Assembly: GCA_009691845.1 (NCBI GenBank)
Contig: SIAJ01000020.1
Span: 1 to 64,000 of the forward strand
Length of the DNA stretch: 64,000 nt
Direction: 5' to 3'
DNA from: Gemmataceae bacterium
GTDB lineage: Bacteria; Planctomycetota; Planctomycetia; Gemmatales; Gemmataceae
The translations under genes were made by a program, and so were the position numbers. Below the pieces are notes generated by a model. The model was not told the DNA's origin, ran no database searches, and worked only from the letters and a program-made list of their open reading frames with translations. Shown in pieces: positions 1-8,996 of this stretch. How positions within the stretch are numbered: position 1 is the stretch's first letter; each line of letters begins with the position of its first letter.

Positions 1-291
1 TGTAACCAGCACTCGGGTCAAACGCGGAGGGGTCAATCTGCAGCAAGAGGTCGAGCCTCACCAGACCGAAAGACCTCCCCGCGGCTCCCCAAAGAGATTC
101 TCCCGGCTGCGTAACCGGAGTGGAAGAGAACATACAAGCAGACGGCGGGGCATGAATCGTTTCTGGGACTTCAATCTCTCCGGTGCCCCGCCGGCTGCTG
201 AGCGGTGTCGTTCTCTCGCAAACCAACACGACGATCAACGGAATAGAAAAGACCTCCAGAGTCGTCAGCCGCGAATTCCTACACTGGTTCT
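1..291. other. Structured non-coding region upstream of the tRNA-like element
   Basis: No convincing ORF is present. The stretch has several potential stems: an imperfect pairing of the segment near 24-34 with that near 72-82, a hairpin around 101-119 and a strong stem at 138-198. It could be part of a structured RNA that begins outside the window, a long leader, or simply folded intergenic DNA. I did not find the conserved cores of RNase P RNA or a tmRNA tag ORF. Confidence 0.35.
138..198. repeat. Long GC-rich hairpin
   Basis: Positions 143-152 pair perfectly with 184-193. The helix extends through GCAG (138-141) with CTGC (195-198) across one A/G mismatch, giving 14 pairs around a 31-nt loop. 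There is no T-run on either side, so it is not a typical intrinsic terminator. It may be one domain of a structured RNA. Confidence 0.6.
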
Positions 292-363
292 GCGGGTGTA
301 GAGTAGCAGACAGCTCATCAGGCTAATCCCCTGAAGGCGTGGGTGCGAATCCCACCGCCCGCG
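292..363 (+). tRNA. tRNA-like cloverleaf, fMet-like body with anticodon AAT (possible tRNA pseudogene)
   Basis: A complete cloverleaf can be drawn. The acceptor is GCGGGTG (292-298) with CGCCCGC (356-362) and discriminator G363. The D stem is GAGT/GCTC, the anticodon stem TCAGG/CCTGA, and the T stem GTGGG/CCCAC. The body resembles bacterial initiator tRNA, including the GCTCATCAGGCT segment and the AGG-CGTGGG junction. Deviations are the anticodon loop CTAATCC (fMet expects CTCATAA), a D loop without GG, a T loop TGCGAAT instead of TTCGAAT, and no encoded CCA. A34 is almost unknown in bacterial tRNAs other than Arg-ACG. It may therefore be a decaying fMet copy or a non-canonical tRNA. Confidence 0.5.
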
Positions 364-544
364 CTCGCTCACAAATCTGGCCGAATAATCCAAGAACAAC
401 CTGACCATTGCACCGTTCACGGGGTAGTATTAGTCGAACGCTTGAATGATCGCGCGGCGTTCTTCAAGCGACATCCGGCGAGGATCGTTGATCCTTCAGA
501 ACGAGGATGGAACCGTTTCAATTCTCACACGCGAGGAATGCATC

Positions 545-646
545 ATGGCGAAGGGTAACAACTCTCAGAACAAGGACAAGAAGAAGGCCAAGGCCGCTCC
601 GAAGAAGGCTGCGGTCCCCGCCAAGAAGCCAGCAGGCAAGAAGTAG
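545..646 (+). CDS. Tiny Lys/Ala-rich basic protein (33 aa)
   Basis: The 33-residue product starts MAKGNNSQNK and continues as alternating Lys- and Ala/Pro-rich segments, so it is strongly basic and probably disordered. It resembles small lysine-rich nucleic-acid-binding or histone H1-like tails, but no domain can be named. The ATG at 545 is chosen because GAGGAATGCATC lies directly upstream and composition becomes coherent there. A GC-rich hairpin follows at 698-723. Function is unknown. Confidence 0.6.
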   Translation: MAKGNNSQNKDKKKAKAAPKKAAVPAKKPAGKK

Positions 647-697
647 TCTGGCCCGTCGGAACGAGCAAGTGTTTGCGTCGTTCCCATCAATGCAATA

Positions 698-723
698 CCC
701 GGCCTGCATTCCGCCAGGCCGGG
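698..723. terminator. Hairpin between convergent genes
   Basis: CCCGGCCTG (698-706) pairs perfectly with CAGGCCGGG (715-723) around an 8-nt loop. It lies between the small basic gene and the end of the convergent 1815-aa gene, so it could end transcription in both directions. There is no good T-run. Confidence 0.5.
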
Positions 724-755
724 CTACACTTCTCCATCAGCAATCAAAAATCGAT

Positions 756-3700
756 CTAGGGCACCGGGCCGAACTCTCGCGTTTCCACCGATAGGAACTC
801 GATCGGTCGATGAATTGCGAAGAAGTACGTGCCAGACCAGATCCCGGCCGGCGGATCGAAAAGTGGGGCTCCCGATAGGAGGGTATCCACACGGAGGCGG
901 TCGCTCCCGGTCCCGCCGTTGAAAACGATCCTCGTGTTCGTCGATGGGGCGACCTTCGCGAAATCATTCCCGGCATCGCCGAACAACTCGAGCAATCCGA
1001 ACCCCACCGGCAGGCCGATGCCTGCGACGAATGTGTCGCTACCATTCCCACCACGAACCGCGATGTGTTCGACACCCGAGTGCTTGATGGTTCGGCCATT
1101 GACGGCCAGTGTGCCCACGACAATCGAGAACGAATCTGCACCCGCAGTTCCAACGATATGAATCCTGTCCGAGCCGCCCCCACCATTCAACGTCAGTCCG
1201 GCGGTGCCGATCGGAACGCCAACCGAAAAATCGACGTTGTAGGCATCGGTGCCGGCATTGCCGAACATCTGCTCGAAGCCAGTGAGGTAGAGGGTGTCCC
1301 CGGTACTCGTTCGCCGATAGTACGTTTGGTTGGTGCCGGCCCTGACTTGCCAGGCCGATTCCGTTCCAAGCCCTGTCACCAGATCGGTGGTTGTCGATGG
1401 GGCGACGATGTGGTTCAGTCCTTTTGCGAGCCCCAGTCCGGCGAGGGAGGCAGAAAAACCCTCATGGTTGGAACCGGTGAGGAAAACGGCCTGGGTTGTC
1501 GGCAACGCCGAAAGGTTAGCGGTATCCGATCCATTGCGACCATCGAAGGAGCCAGACAAGCTACCGGCAGGCAGGCGAACAAGAGTATCCGAGCCGCTGC
1601 CCGCAATCAGGTTTTCAATCGCAGAAAACGCACTGAGCCCGACGACCGTGCCGGCATTTGCTCCCGCGAGCGAATACGTTCGGCCGACGCTGTCGCCATT
1701 GAGCGTATCGTTGCCCTCACCACCTGAGACGCTTCCGGAGAGTGAACTTCCCGATCCGAACGTGAAGGAGTCGGCTGCTGATCCGCCCTGGACAATTTCC
1801 ACGTTCGAGAAACCAGCCGCCAGTATGCTACCGATCGTACCAGCATTCATACCCGTGATTGCGAAGGTTCGGGCCGAATTGTCGCCGATGACCGTGTCGC
1901 TTCCCGCTCCGCCTTGAATCGATCCAGTCAGGCTTCCAGGAGTGGTGAACTGGAAGGCATCGTTGCCGATTCCGCCCGCTAAGTTCTCGATGCCCACGAA
2001 GCCGTTTGCCAGGATCGTGCTCACCGTTCCGCCATTACTGGCGTTCATGGTGAAAGTGCGTCCGGCATCGGTTCCGGAAAGTGAATCGGACCCCGCACCG
2101 CCATCGATCGTCCCGTTCAGTACGCCTGCTGATCCGAAGTTGAAAGCATCCGGGCCGGTGCCACCCTTGAGGGTCTCAACATTCACGAACGAGGACACCT
2201 GACCCGCAACAGCACCAGCGTTCGTGCCAGTAATGTCGAACGCCTGGCCAACATTGTTCCCCGTTAGCGAGTCATTCTCCGTGCCTCCGTCCAGGAACCC
2301 GGCCAGCGAGCCCCCGTTCAGGAAGAACGCATCTTGATTGGCCCCGCCATCGAGAGTCCCGGAGAAAGTCCCTCCGTTGAGCTGGAAGGTGTCATCGCCT
2401 ACGCCACCGAGCAACAACCCCGTCAGGCTACCGGCGTTCAACTGAAACAGGTCGGTCCCCGCTCCGCCAGCGAGCGTTCCCGAGAGGCTAAATCCACTCA
2501 AGGTGAATGTGTCGTTCGCGGTTCCCCCGGTGACATTCTCGATCTCCGAGAACCCGGCCGCGAGAACGCTCGCAATCGTACCAGCATCCGAACCCGTGAT
2601 CATGTAAGCACTGTTGGCATTTTTTCCGAACAACGAATTGACGCCGCCGCCGCCTTGAACTGTGCCGCTCAGTGAACCCGACGCACCGAAGGTGAACGTG
2701 TCGGCTCCCGTGCCGCCTTGCAGGTCCTCGATGCCGACGAATCCGTTCACCAGGATGGTGCTCGCCGTCCCTCCGTTGCCGGCATTGATGGTGAAAGCGT
2801 GCCCGGCGTCGGTTCCGGAAAGCACATCGGTCCCGGCTCCACCGTTGATTGACCCAGCCAGCAAACCGGAAGCTCCGAAATTGAACACATCCGGGCCAGT
2901 GCCACCCAGCAGGGTCTCCACACTCGCGAACGCGAAAACCTGCCCCGGAACCGAGCCAGCGTTCGAACCGCTGATCGCGAATGTCTGGCCAACATTGTTT
3001 CCCGCGAGCGAATCGTCTCCGGGTCCACCATCCAACAACCCGGTCAGCGATCCGCCATTCAGGAAGAACGCGTCTTGGTCGGCCCCGCCATCGAGAGTCC
3101 CTGAAAACGTGCCGGCATTGAGTTGGAATGTGTCAACTCCAGCCCCACCGCCGAGAGTCCCGAACAGGCTGCCCCCGTCCATCTGAAACGTATCGTTCCC
3201 CGTTCCCGCTGTGACATTCTCGATTTCAGAGAACCCGATCGCGAGAGCACTGACAATCGATCCGGCATCCAGTCCCAGGATCCAAAACGTGAGGCCGGTG
3301 TTGTTCCCGAACAAGGTGTCGATGCCACCGCCGCCTTGAATGGTGCCGACGAGTGAACCGGATGCACCAAAGGTGAACGAGTCGGCTGCCGCACCACCTC
3401 GTAGATTCTCGACGTTAGTGAATCCTGCAGCGAGAATCGAGCCAACCGTACCGGCATTCGCTCCGGTGATGGAGTAGGCGAGACTGGAGTCATCGCCGGT
3501 GATCGTGTCGGAGCCGTTGCCGCCATTGATCGTACCGGTGAGAACGCCAGCCGCACCAAAAACGAAGGCGTCGCCCGCAGTGCCTCCTTGAAGATTCTCG
3601 ACACTGGAGAAGCCGGCAGTCAGTATTGTGCCCAGAACGCCCGAATCGGACCCCGTGACAGTGAACGTGCGCGAAGTATTGTCGCCGATTATCAGATCGG

Positions 3701-6203
3701 TTCCGCCACCACCGACGATTGCGCCACTCAGACTCCCGCCGGTCGAGAACTGAAAGGTGTCGATGGCGGAGCCACCACTCAGGCCCTCCACACTGGTAAT
3801 CGCCAGCGACCGACTCGTTCCCACGTCCACGTGGGTTCCAGCGTTGGCTGCTGAAATCGTCCAGGTGCTGTTGGCATTTCTGCCAGTCAACGAATCGGGA
3901 TTCGATGTGCCGATCAACGAATTCACGTTCAACAATCCACCTGCGATCGAACTTCCGGCCAAGTTGAATCCATCGGTCGAACCCAAGGCCGAGACCGTCA
4001 AATTTTGACTGGCGAGCGCGGACAGGTTGACTGAGTCGGTGCCGCTGCTCGCGTTGAATGATCCGGTGAGACTGCCACCGAGTTGGACGATCAGGCTATC
4101 GGCGCCCGTTCCTCCCACGAGTGTTTCGACACTGACGAACCCGGTCAGAATGGTTGCAACATTCCCGGCATCTGCTCCGTTGAGTGTGAACGTCAGGCCT
4201 GCATCGGTCCCCGTGAGGGAATCCGTACCTCCGCCACCGTTCACCGTACCGGTCAAAGACCCGCTGCTCGTAAACGCAAAGGAATCCGCAGCCGAGCCGC
4301 CGGTCAGGTTCTCTATATTCGTGAATGTCGTTGAGGAAACGATGACGACCGATCCACTATTCGCGCCCGAAATCGAGAAGGACCTGCCGGTGCCATCACC
4401 CGTCATGTTGTCTGTTCCGACTCCGCCGTCGATCGCACCCGCGAGACTTCCGCCCGCGAACGTGAAACCATCATCCAGGCTGCTGCCCGTGAGGTTCTCC
4501 ATACCGTTGAAAGTCAAAGTGCTCGCACCGCTTGCCGTCAACGTTCCGGCTCCGGCAGTTGTGAGCGACCACGCCCCAGCGACGCCCGGCCCGATAACCG
4601 TGTCGGTCCCATTGCCGCCACTGAAGAGAATGCCACCAGCAGGCACGATGTTTCCACCCGAGAGATCGAGGGAGATCGAATCAGTGCCGTCGTTGCCTCG
4701 GATATCGATGATGCCGCTGATCGACGCGATGGGCACATCGACCGTCGTCGTGTTGAACTGACTCGCCCCTGGTCCCGCGATAGCACCGACCGGATCCGTA
4801 ACGCGGTAGTTCGTCCCACTTCGCACGACTGAAAATAGGTTGTTCGCCGTGGAGCCGATCGCTTGCAAGTTCCCGGAGACGACCGCGACCGTCGAACCCG
4901 CGGACACTGCCGACAATTGCAGTTGATACATCTGGGCCTTGTTCTCTGCTCCGGTGACCCGCACGAAGAACGAACCTCCCGAGAAGCCCGAGTAGATGCC
5001 AGCAATCGTCTCGGCCGCTCCCAAACCACCCGTGTTGGCCGAGGCGATCACGGTTCCGCCCGAATTCAGGAACTCCAAGGTTAGATCGCTCTGCTGTGAA
5101 GAGACGAACGTGACCGCGGTACCATTTTGGGGCGCGGACTGATAAGTCGGACCGACCGGAGTGACGACAGCCGTGATCAGAGCGTTTGGATTGACCGTGA
5201 ACGAATAGACGTCAATGTCGCCATCGTCATCGATGCTCACGAAGTCGGTCGCCGTGGCACCCGTCAGTTCGCTGGCCGTATTCCCACTGGCCCCCCGGAT
5301 AATCGGTGTGCCAATCGCCAGATTTCCAATTGCCGTCGCAGTGACGGTCGTTGCGTTCGCCGTGGTTTTCTCGTTCACATCCCCATAGAGGCGGTGCAAA
5401 CCCATCACGTCATCAAATTGAGGCCCGTCAAAGCTGGTGTTTAGAAAAGGCTCCATCAGCGTGTTGCCGTCGACCGGCTCTTCGTGGGCCAAACCCACGC
5501 CGTGCCCCTGCTCGTGCATCAGTATGTTGCGGAAAGCCCGTGAAGTATTGGTCGTACTGCCGATGAATGAGCCATCGTTCGTGTCGATGACCATGTCCCC
5601 ACCATTGGGGAAATAGTTGTAAGCCAGAATTCCCGACGATCCATCGATCGGATGGCCACCAATGCGCACGTCGGGCCTCACGCCCGGGGATCCTGCACTG
5701 CTGTTGAACGCTGCGGAGTCGTCGGCCGCGAGGTACACATACGTAAGGCCGGACACGGCCGCGTTGCGGAGCAGGGAGTTCTGGAAGAGCGAAAACCAAG
5801 GCCGGAGCGTAAGATCGGACCCGCCGGGTCCGGCACCGTAGAGCCCATCCATGAAAGCCCGAAGCGAACTGGACGAACTTGATTCGCCTGTTAGCACTGC
5901 GGGTAAAGCCATGCCATCGGGGACGATGCCCCAGGTCAGTACGACCGCTTCCCGAGTACCTACAGGGCCGTTCGTCGCCGTCGTGCTCCATTTGGCCGCC
6001 GCCTGGAAGGCAGTTGTATTTCCTCCATCCGAATGATGGATGTCGTCGTGATGCTTGTCTATGTACTCCTGAGAAGTTCCCGGCGCGTAGATTGGGTCAA
6101 CGAGAGGGTTTCCCGAAGGTACGGTGCGATCTTCCAGGGGCTGGATTTGGAGCAATCGCTTTCGTCTTGTCGCGGATGCCGGCCGGACACGGTAAGGGTG
6201 CAT
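756..6203 (-). CDS. Giant exported matrixin-like metalloprotease with glycine-rich repeats (1815 aa)
   Basis: The N-terminus has a basic stretch and then LEDRTVPS, a motif seen near the start of many exported planctomycete proteins. A metzincin-type zinc site HEQGHGVGLAHE lies at about residues 230-241, followed by a NTLMEP segment compatible with the Met-turn, so residues ~30-280 are a matrixin/M10-type protease domain. A putative pre-peptidase-like domain spans ~290-440. The remaining ~1300 residues are repeated Gly/Ser/Thr/Asp-rich units with motifs such as GGTGADSF, like RTX or LEPR-type surface repeats. The ATG at 6203 is preferred over the upstream ATG at 6254 because GGAG lies 8 nt upstream. 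It probably acts outside the cell or on its surface; the substrate is unknown. A 247-residue higher-order duplication is visible inside the repeats. Confidence 0.85.
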   Translation of the reverse strand: MHPYRVRPASATRRKRLLQIQPLEDRTVPSGNPLVDPIYAPGTSQEYIDKHHDDIHHSDGGNTTAFQAAAKWSTTATNGPVGTREAVVLTWGIVPDGMALPAVLTGESSSSSSLRAFMDGLYGAGPGGSDLTLRPWFSLFQNSLLRNAAVSGLTYVYLAADDSAAFNSSAGSPGVRPDVRIGGHPIDGSSGILAYNYFPNGGDMVIDTNDGSFIGSTTNTSRAFRNILMHEQGHGVGLAHEEPVDGNTLMEPFLNTSFDGPQFDDVMGLHRLYGDVNEKTTANATTVTATAIGNLAIGTPIIRGASGNTASELTGATATDFVSIDDDGDIDVYSFTVNPNALITAVVTPVGPTYQSAPQNGTAVTFVSSQQSDLTLEFLNSGGTVIASANTGGLGAAETIAGIYSGFSGGSFFVRVTGAENKAQMYQLQLSAVSAGSTVAVVSGNLQAIGSTANNLFSVVRSGTNYRVTDPVGAIAGPGASQFNTTTVDVPIASISGIIDIRGNDGTDSISLDLSGGNIVPAGGILFSGGNGTDTVIGPGVAGAWSLTTAGAGTLTASGASTLTFNGMENLTGSSLDDGFTFAGGSLAGAIDGGVGTDNMTGDGTGRSFSISGANSGSVVIVSSTTFTNIENLTGGSAADSFAFTSSGSLTGTVNGGGGTDSLTGTDAGLTFTLNGADAGNVATILTGFVSVETLVGGTGADSLIVQLGGSLTGSFNASSGTDSVNLSALASQNLTVSALGSTDGFNLAGSSIAGGLLNVNSLIGTSNPDSLTGRNANSTWTISAANAGTHVDVGTSRSLAITSVEGLSGGSAIDTFQFSTGGSLSGAIVGGGGTDLIIGDNTSRTFTVTGSDSGVLGTILTAGFSSVENLQGGTAGDAFVFGAAGVLTGTINGGNGSDTITGDDSSLAYSITGANAGTVGSILAAGFTNVENLRGGAAADSFTFGASGSLVGTIQGGGGIDTLFGNNTGLTFWILGLDAGSIVSALAIGFSEIENVTAGTGNDTFQMDGGSLFGTLGGGAGVDTFQLNAGTFSGTLDGGADQDAFFLNGGSLTGLLDGGPGDDSLAGNNVGQTFAISGSNAGSVPGQVFAFASVETLLGGTGPDVFNFGASGLLAGSINGGAGTDVLSGTDAGHAFTINAGNGGTASTILVNGFVGIEDLQGGTGADTFTFGASGSLSGTVQGGGGVNSLFGKNANSAYMITGSDAGTIASVLAAGFSEIENVTGGTANDTFTLSGFSLSGTLAGGAGTDLFQLNAGSLTGLLLGGVGDDTFQLNGGTFSGTLDGGANQDAFFLNGGSLAGFLDGGTENDSLTGNNVGQAFDITGTNAGAVAGQVSSFVNVETLKGGTGPDAFNFGSAGVLNGTIDGGAGSDSLSGTDAGRTFTMNASNGGTVSTILANGFVGIENLAGGIGNDAFQFTTPGSLTGSIQGGAGSDTVIGDNSARTFAITGMNAGTIGSILAAGFSNVEIVQGGSAADSFTFGSGSSLSGSVSGGEGNDTLNGDSVGRTYSLAGANAGTVVGLSAFSAIENLIAGSGSDTLVRLPAGSLSGSFDGRNGSDTANLSALPTTQAVFLTGSNHEGFSASLAGLGLAKGLNHIVAPSTTTDLVTGLGTESAWQVRAGTNQTYYRRTSTGDTLYLTGFEQMFGNAGTDAYNVDFSVGVPIGTAGLTLNGGGGSDRIHIVGTAGADSFSIVVGTLAVNGRTIKHSGVEHIAVRGGNGSDTFVAGIGLPVGFGLLELFGDAGNDFAKVAPSTNTRIVFNGGTGSDRLRVDTLLSGAPLFDPPAGIWSGTYFFAIHRPIEFLSVETREFGPVP

Positions 6204-6344
6204 GGGGTGGTCTCCGGCTATCCTTTGGTGGTGCCACCGAACTATTTTACACACTCAGCGAACCAGGAACGACGAACGCCGCGAGCCTGCAACGTTCGCG
6301 GATCCCGTCCGCTTGACTTCAAACACTCTTCGACTTGTACAGAG

Positions 6345-8741
6345 CTAAACGTCGAGATAGAAGCAGTCCCCTTCCAGCGGCACCAGTGGGTTCACCTCGG
6401 GTGCCAGGTTCGTGTTCAATGGCAATATGCCGTTGGTCGACTTGGTTCGAATGCTGCCTCCCGGCGAGCGGGATTTGAAACCCATGGCAACGCCGCCATT
6501 CTCCGTGTTCAGGCCACTCAGTCTGACGGTGCCAATCGTGTCGGCCACAACTCGGCTACCCGAGAACGCGAAGTTGAATGGATTGGCAGTGTCGCCGATG
6601 GTCTTTGCAGTCGTCGTGAATTTTCCGAGCCTGAATGCCGCTGAGGGGAGGTCAAAGGCACCTCCTGTGTTGAACGTCTCACCGGGAGTGTAATCCAGGT
6701 ACAGGTTGCTATTCACAAATCGCCCGACTGTGACGCTATTCACGTTTCCTTCCCGAATATCGAACGTGGAGTTGAACACGGAACCCTTGGCTGTCAGCGT
6801 CTTCAGTCCGAATGACTTGGTAGTGCCGTCGTTGCCAGTGAGTGTGAAGGTCGAAAAATTAATGTCTCCGGATAGGCCGGATTGCTTGTCTCCCTTGACC
6901 ATGATGGTGCCAATCGATCCCGCAGTGACATTCAGCCCGTTGATTTGTCCGGCTGTGATCGAACCGATTCCGTTTGTGATGTTCCAATCCCCGAATCCGG
7001 CCAAGCTCAGGCCAACCTTGATTTTCCCGACTGCGAGGGCCGAGATGGCGGGGACCGCATTGGCTTTCGTTGTGAATGCTGAAATCATGCCCGGCGTGTT
7101 GAGGTTGCCAATGAACTGGAAGAACGAAAGCGATTTGAGATCTCCAATCGTTCCAGGTGTCGCCGTTGCAATTAACCCGCCTACAGCAATTGCATTCGGC
7201 GCGATGAAGGCACCCAAGTCACCCCGAATTCCGATCGGGCCAAGAATCACGGTGTCGTTCGACGCGTTTGCTTTGGTGGTCAGCTTGATCTTCGATTTGA
7301 GAGTCGTGTTGGCGGCCAAGACGTTCAATCGTCCAAAGACGTCTGTAAACGCGGTCAATTCGCCAGCGCCCGTCAGCCTGACCGTATACCCGGTGCCGTC
7401 CGCCTCGTGGGCCGACAAAAGGCCACCCGTTGTGATCGGGATCTTGGCGATGGTCACATCCGTCGACGCTGGGCCGTAGTTCGTCACTCGAATCGCATCT
7501 GACCCAAGCAACAGGCCAGCGTTCAGCGGTGCGTTATCAAATCTGCCCGCCGAGTTTCCACCGAAATCAATAATCTTGACGTCCCCTGCTCCCGGTAATT
7601 CGCTTGCCCCGGCTGAGTTAATGAGACTCCCGCCATTAATGAACAGATCTCCCGAGACGAGTATGAGGTCCGGCAATGCACCGAGATCGAGATCGTAATC
7701 GCCAAAATTATAGGTCAGATTGCCAGTAATGTTCATCGAACCCGTCGCAGCACTGCCAGCCGGAGACAGATTGCCATCCGTTTCTACGAACACGTTGCCC
7801 GTGATGAATCCTGCACTCGACAAGGTTGCCTCGGTTGAGTCGAAGACGTTGTCGCCTACGTTCACAGTCGTGGCCGCGATCGTGCTGAGGAATGTGGCAT
7901 CCCCACCAGCAAACTTCAGACTGTTGAGAGGCGTGACGGCCCCAACAGCCGCGTTCAACTCGACCACATTCCCATAAAGGGTCAAGTCGTTGTTCCCATC
8001 GATCGCACCATTGAGTGACAGGGTGCCAATCTCCGCACGGAAGGCCGTACCTGCCAGAGACATGTCCAGCTTGGCATTCACGATGATATTTCCCGACGAA
8101 CTCGAGAGACTGGAATCAGAATTGGTTGGTTGGAACGAGAAGGCGGAGATGTCGATATCCCCAGACTCCGCCATGGGATCGATCGGCGAACTATTGTAAC
8201 TCACGATGCCCGAACTGGTTCCTGCTCTCAGGGTCACGCTCGCGGCGCTTTTGATAATCGAGTTATTCTGAATGACGATATCGCTGTCATCGCCTGGATC
8301 GGTTACGTCGATGACAAGATTGAGGTTGTCGGAAAAGTTCATGAATACGTTGTTCAGCACGATGTTAGCCGAATCATCCGAAGTCACGTCCGTTCGAAAA
8401 ATCAGACTCCGTGTCACAGCGCCGAGGTAATCCAGATCATCCTGCAAGCCATCGAAAGACCAACTGATTGAGCCGGCTTGCAGGGGGACAGCCTCCGGAC
8501 CGGTTTTCACGACCACATCTTCGCCAGCGTTCAGGGCCGTCTCGATGTCGTCCACATCCAGAACGGCTTCAGTACCGGTGGACTCAAAGGTGCGTGTACC
8601 GAGTGTCAATGTGCTGGAAACATTCGCAGTCAATGCATCGCCATCGATCGTCAGATTGTAGGCTGGCACGGTCCGCTGTTCCAGCGATTGGAGTGCGAGT
8701 TGACGGCTACGCGCAGGCAATCGCTTGCTTGGGGGACGCAT
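6345..8741 (-). CDS. Large surface protein with LEQRTVPA motif (798 aa)
   Basis: The protein starts with an Arg-rich N-terminus and LEQRTVPA, the same sorting-like signature as the 1815-aa neighbour. The rest is rich in Asn, Gly, Thr, Ser and Val and suggests a beta-helix or autotransporter-like repeat fold (residues ~50-450), followed by a second beta-rich half. No catalytic motif was seen. The ATG at 8741 is chosen over the upstream ATG at 8834 because GGAG sits 7 nt before it and it places the motif near residue 20, as in related exported proteins. It lies 141 nt upstream of the metalloprotease gene on the same strand. It is likely secreted or cell-surface; function unknown. Confidence 0.75.
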   Translation of the reverse strand: MRPPSKRLPARSRQLALQSLEQRTVPAYNLTIDGDALTANVSSTLTLGTRTFESTGTEAVLDVDDIETALNAGEDVVVKTGPEAVPLQAGSISWSFDGLQDDLDYLGAVTRSLIFRTDVTSDDSANIVLNNVFMNFSDNLNLVIDVTDPGDDSDIVIQNNSIIKSAASVTLRAGTSSGIVSYNSSPIDPMAESGDIDISAFSFQPTNSDSSLSSSSGNIIVNAKLDMSLAGTAFRAEIGTLSLNGAIDGNNDLTLYGNVVELNAAVGAVTPLNSLKFAGGDATFLSTIAATTVNVGDNVFDSTEATLSSAGFITGNVFVETDGNLSPAGSAATGSMNITGNLTYNFGDYDLDLGALPDLILVSGDLFINGGSLINSAGASELPGAGDVKIIDFGGNSAGRFDNAPLNAGLLLGSDAIRVTNYGPASTDVTIAKIPITTGGLLSAHEADGTGYTVRLTGAGELTAFTDVFGRLNVLAANTTLKSKIKLTTKANASNDTVILGPIGIRGDLGAFIAPNAIAVGGLIATATPGTIGDLKSLSFFQFIGNLNTPGMISAFTTKANAVPAISALAVGKIKVGLSLAGFGDWNITNGIGSITAGQINGLNVTAGSIGTIMVKGDKQSGLSGDINFSTFTLTGNDGTTKSFGLKTLTAKGSVFNSTFDIREGNVNSVTVGRFVNSNLYLDYTPGETFNTGGAFDLPSAAFRLGKFTTTAKTIGDTANPFNFAFSGSRVVADTIGTVRLSGLNTENGGVAMGFKSRSPGGSIRTKSTNGILPLNTNLAPEVNPLVPLEGDCFYLDV

Positions 8742-8945
8742 CGGGATGCTCCAGATGTGAGTCACGTTGGTGAAGACGCTTGCGAGTTCTAGCAAGTATA
8801 CGATAATTAGTGGACATACCGAGAGTAAGGCCATTCCAAGGCCCGAATTTTCCGCTCCCCCCGAACAACCATTAGAGTCTCAAAGCTTTGTCCTGTTCAT
8901 CAGCAGAGTCGGGCGAATGCCCGCGAACGGGAAGACCAACGACAA

Positions 8946-8975
8946 AGGGCAAGCGGATTCACTTCCACTTGCCCC
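8946..8975 (-). terminator. Terminator-like hairpin after the 317-aa gene
   Basis: On the minus strand GGGCAAG pairs with CTTGCCC around a 14-nt loop and is followed by TTTGTCGTT. It starts about 20 nt past the stop codon of the upstream minus-strand gene. The T-run is short, so the intrinsic terminator call is moderate. Confidence 0.5.
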
Positions 8976-8996
8976 TTGAGTCGGGTCGATGCGAAT

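Noticed and set aside
1-363. Possible tmRNA
   Set aside because: The 3' domain has a full anticodon arm, and no tag ORF with an AN...LAA-like ending could be found.
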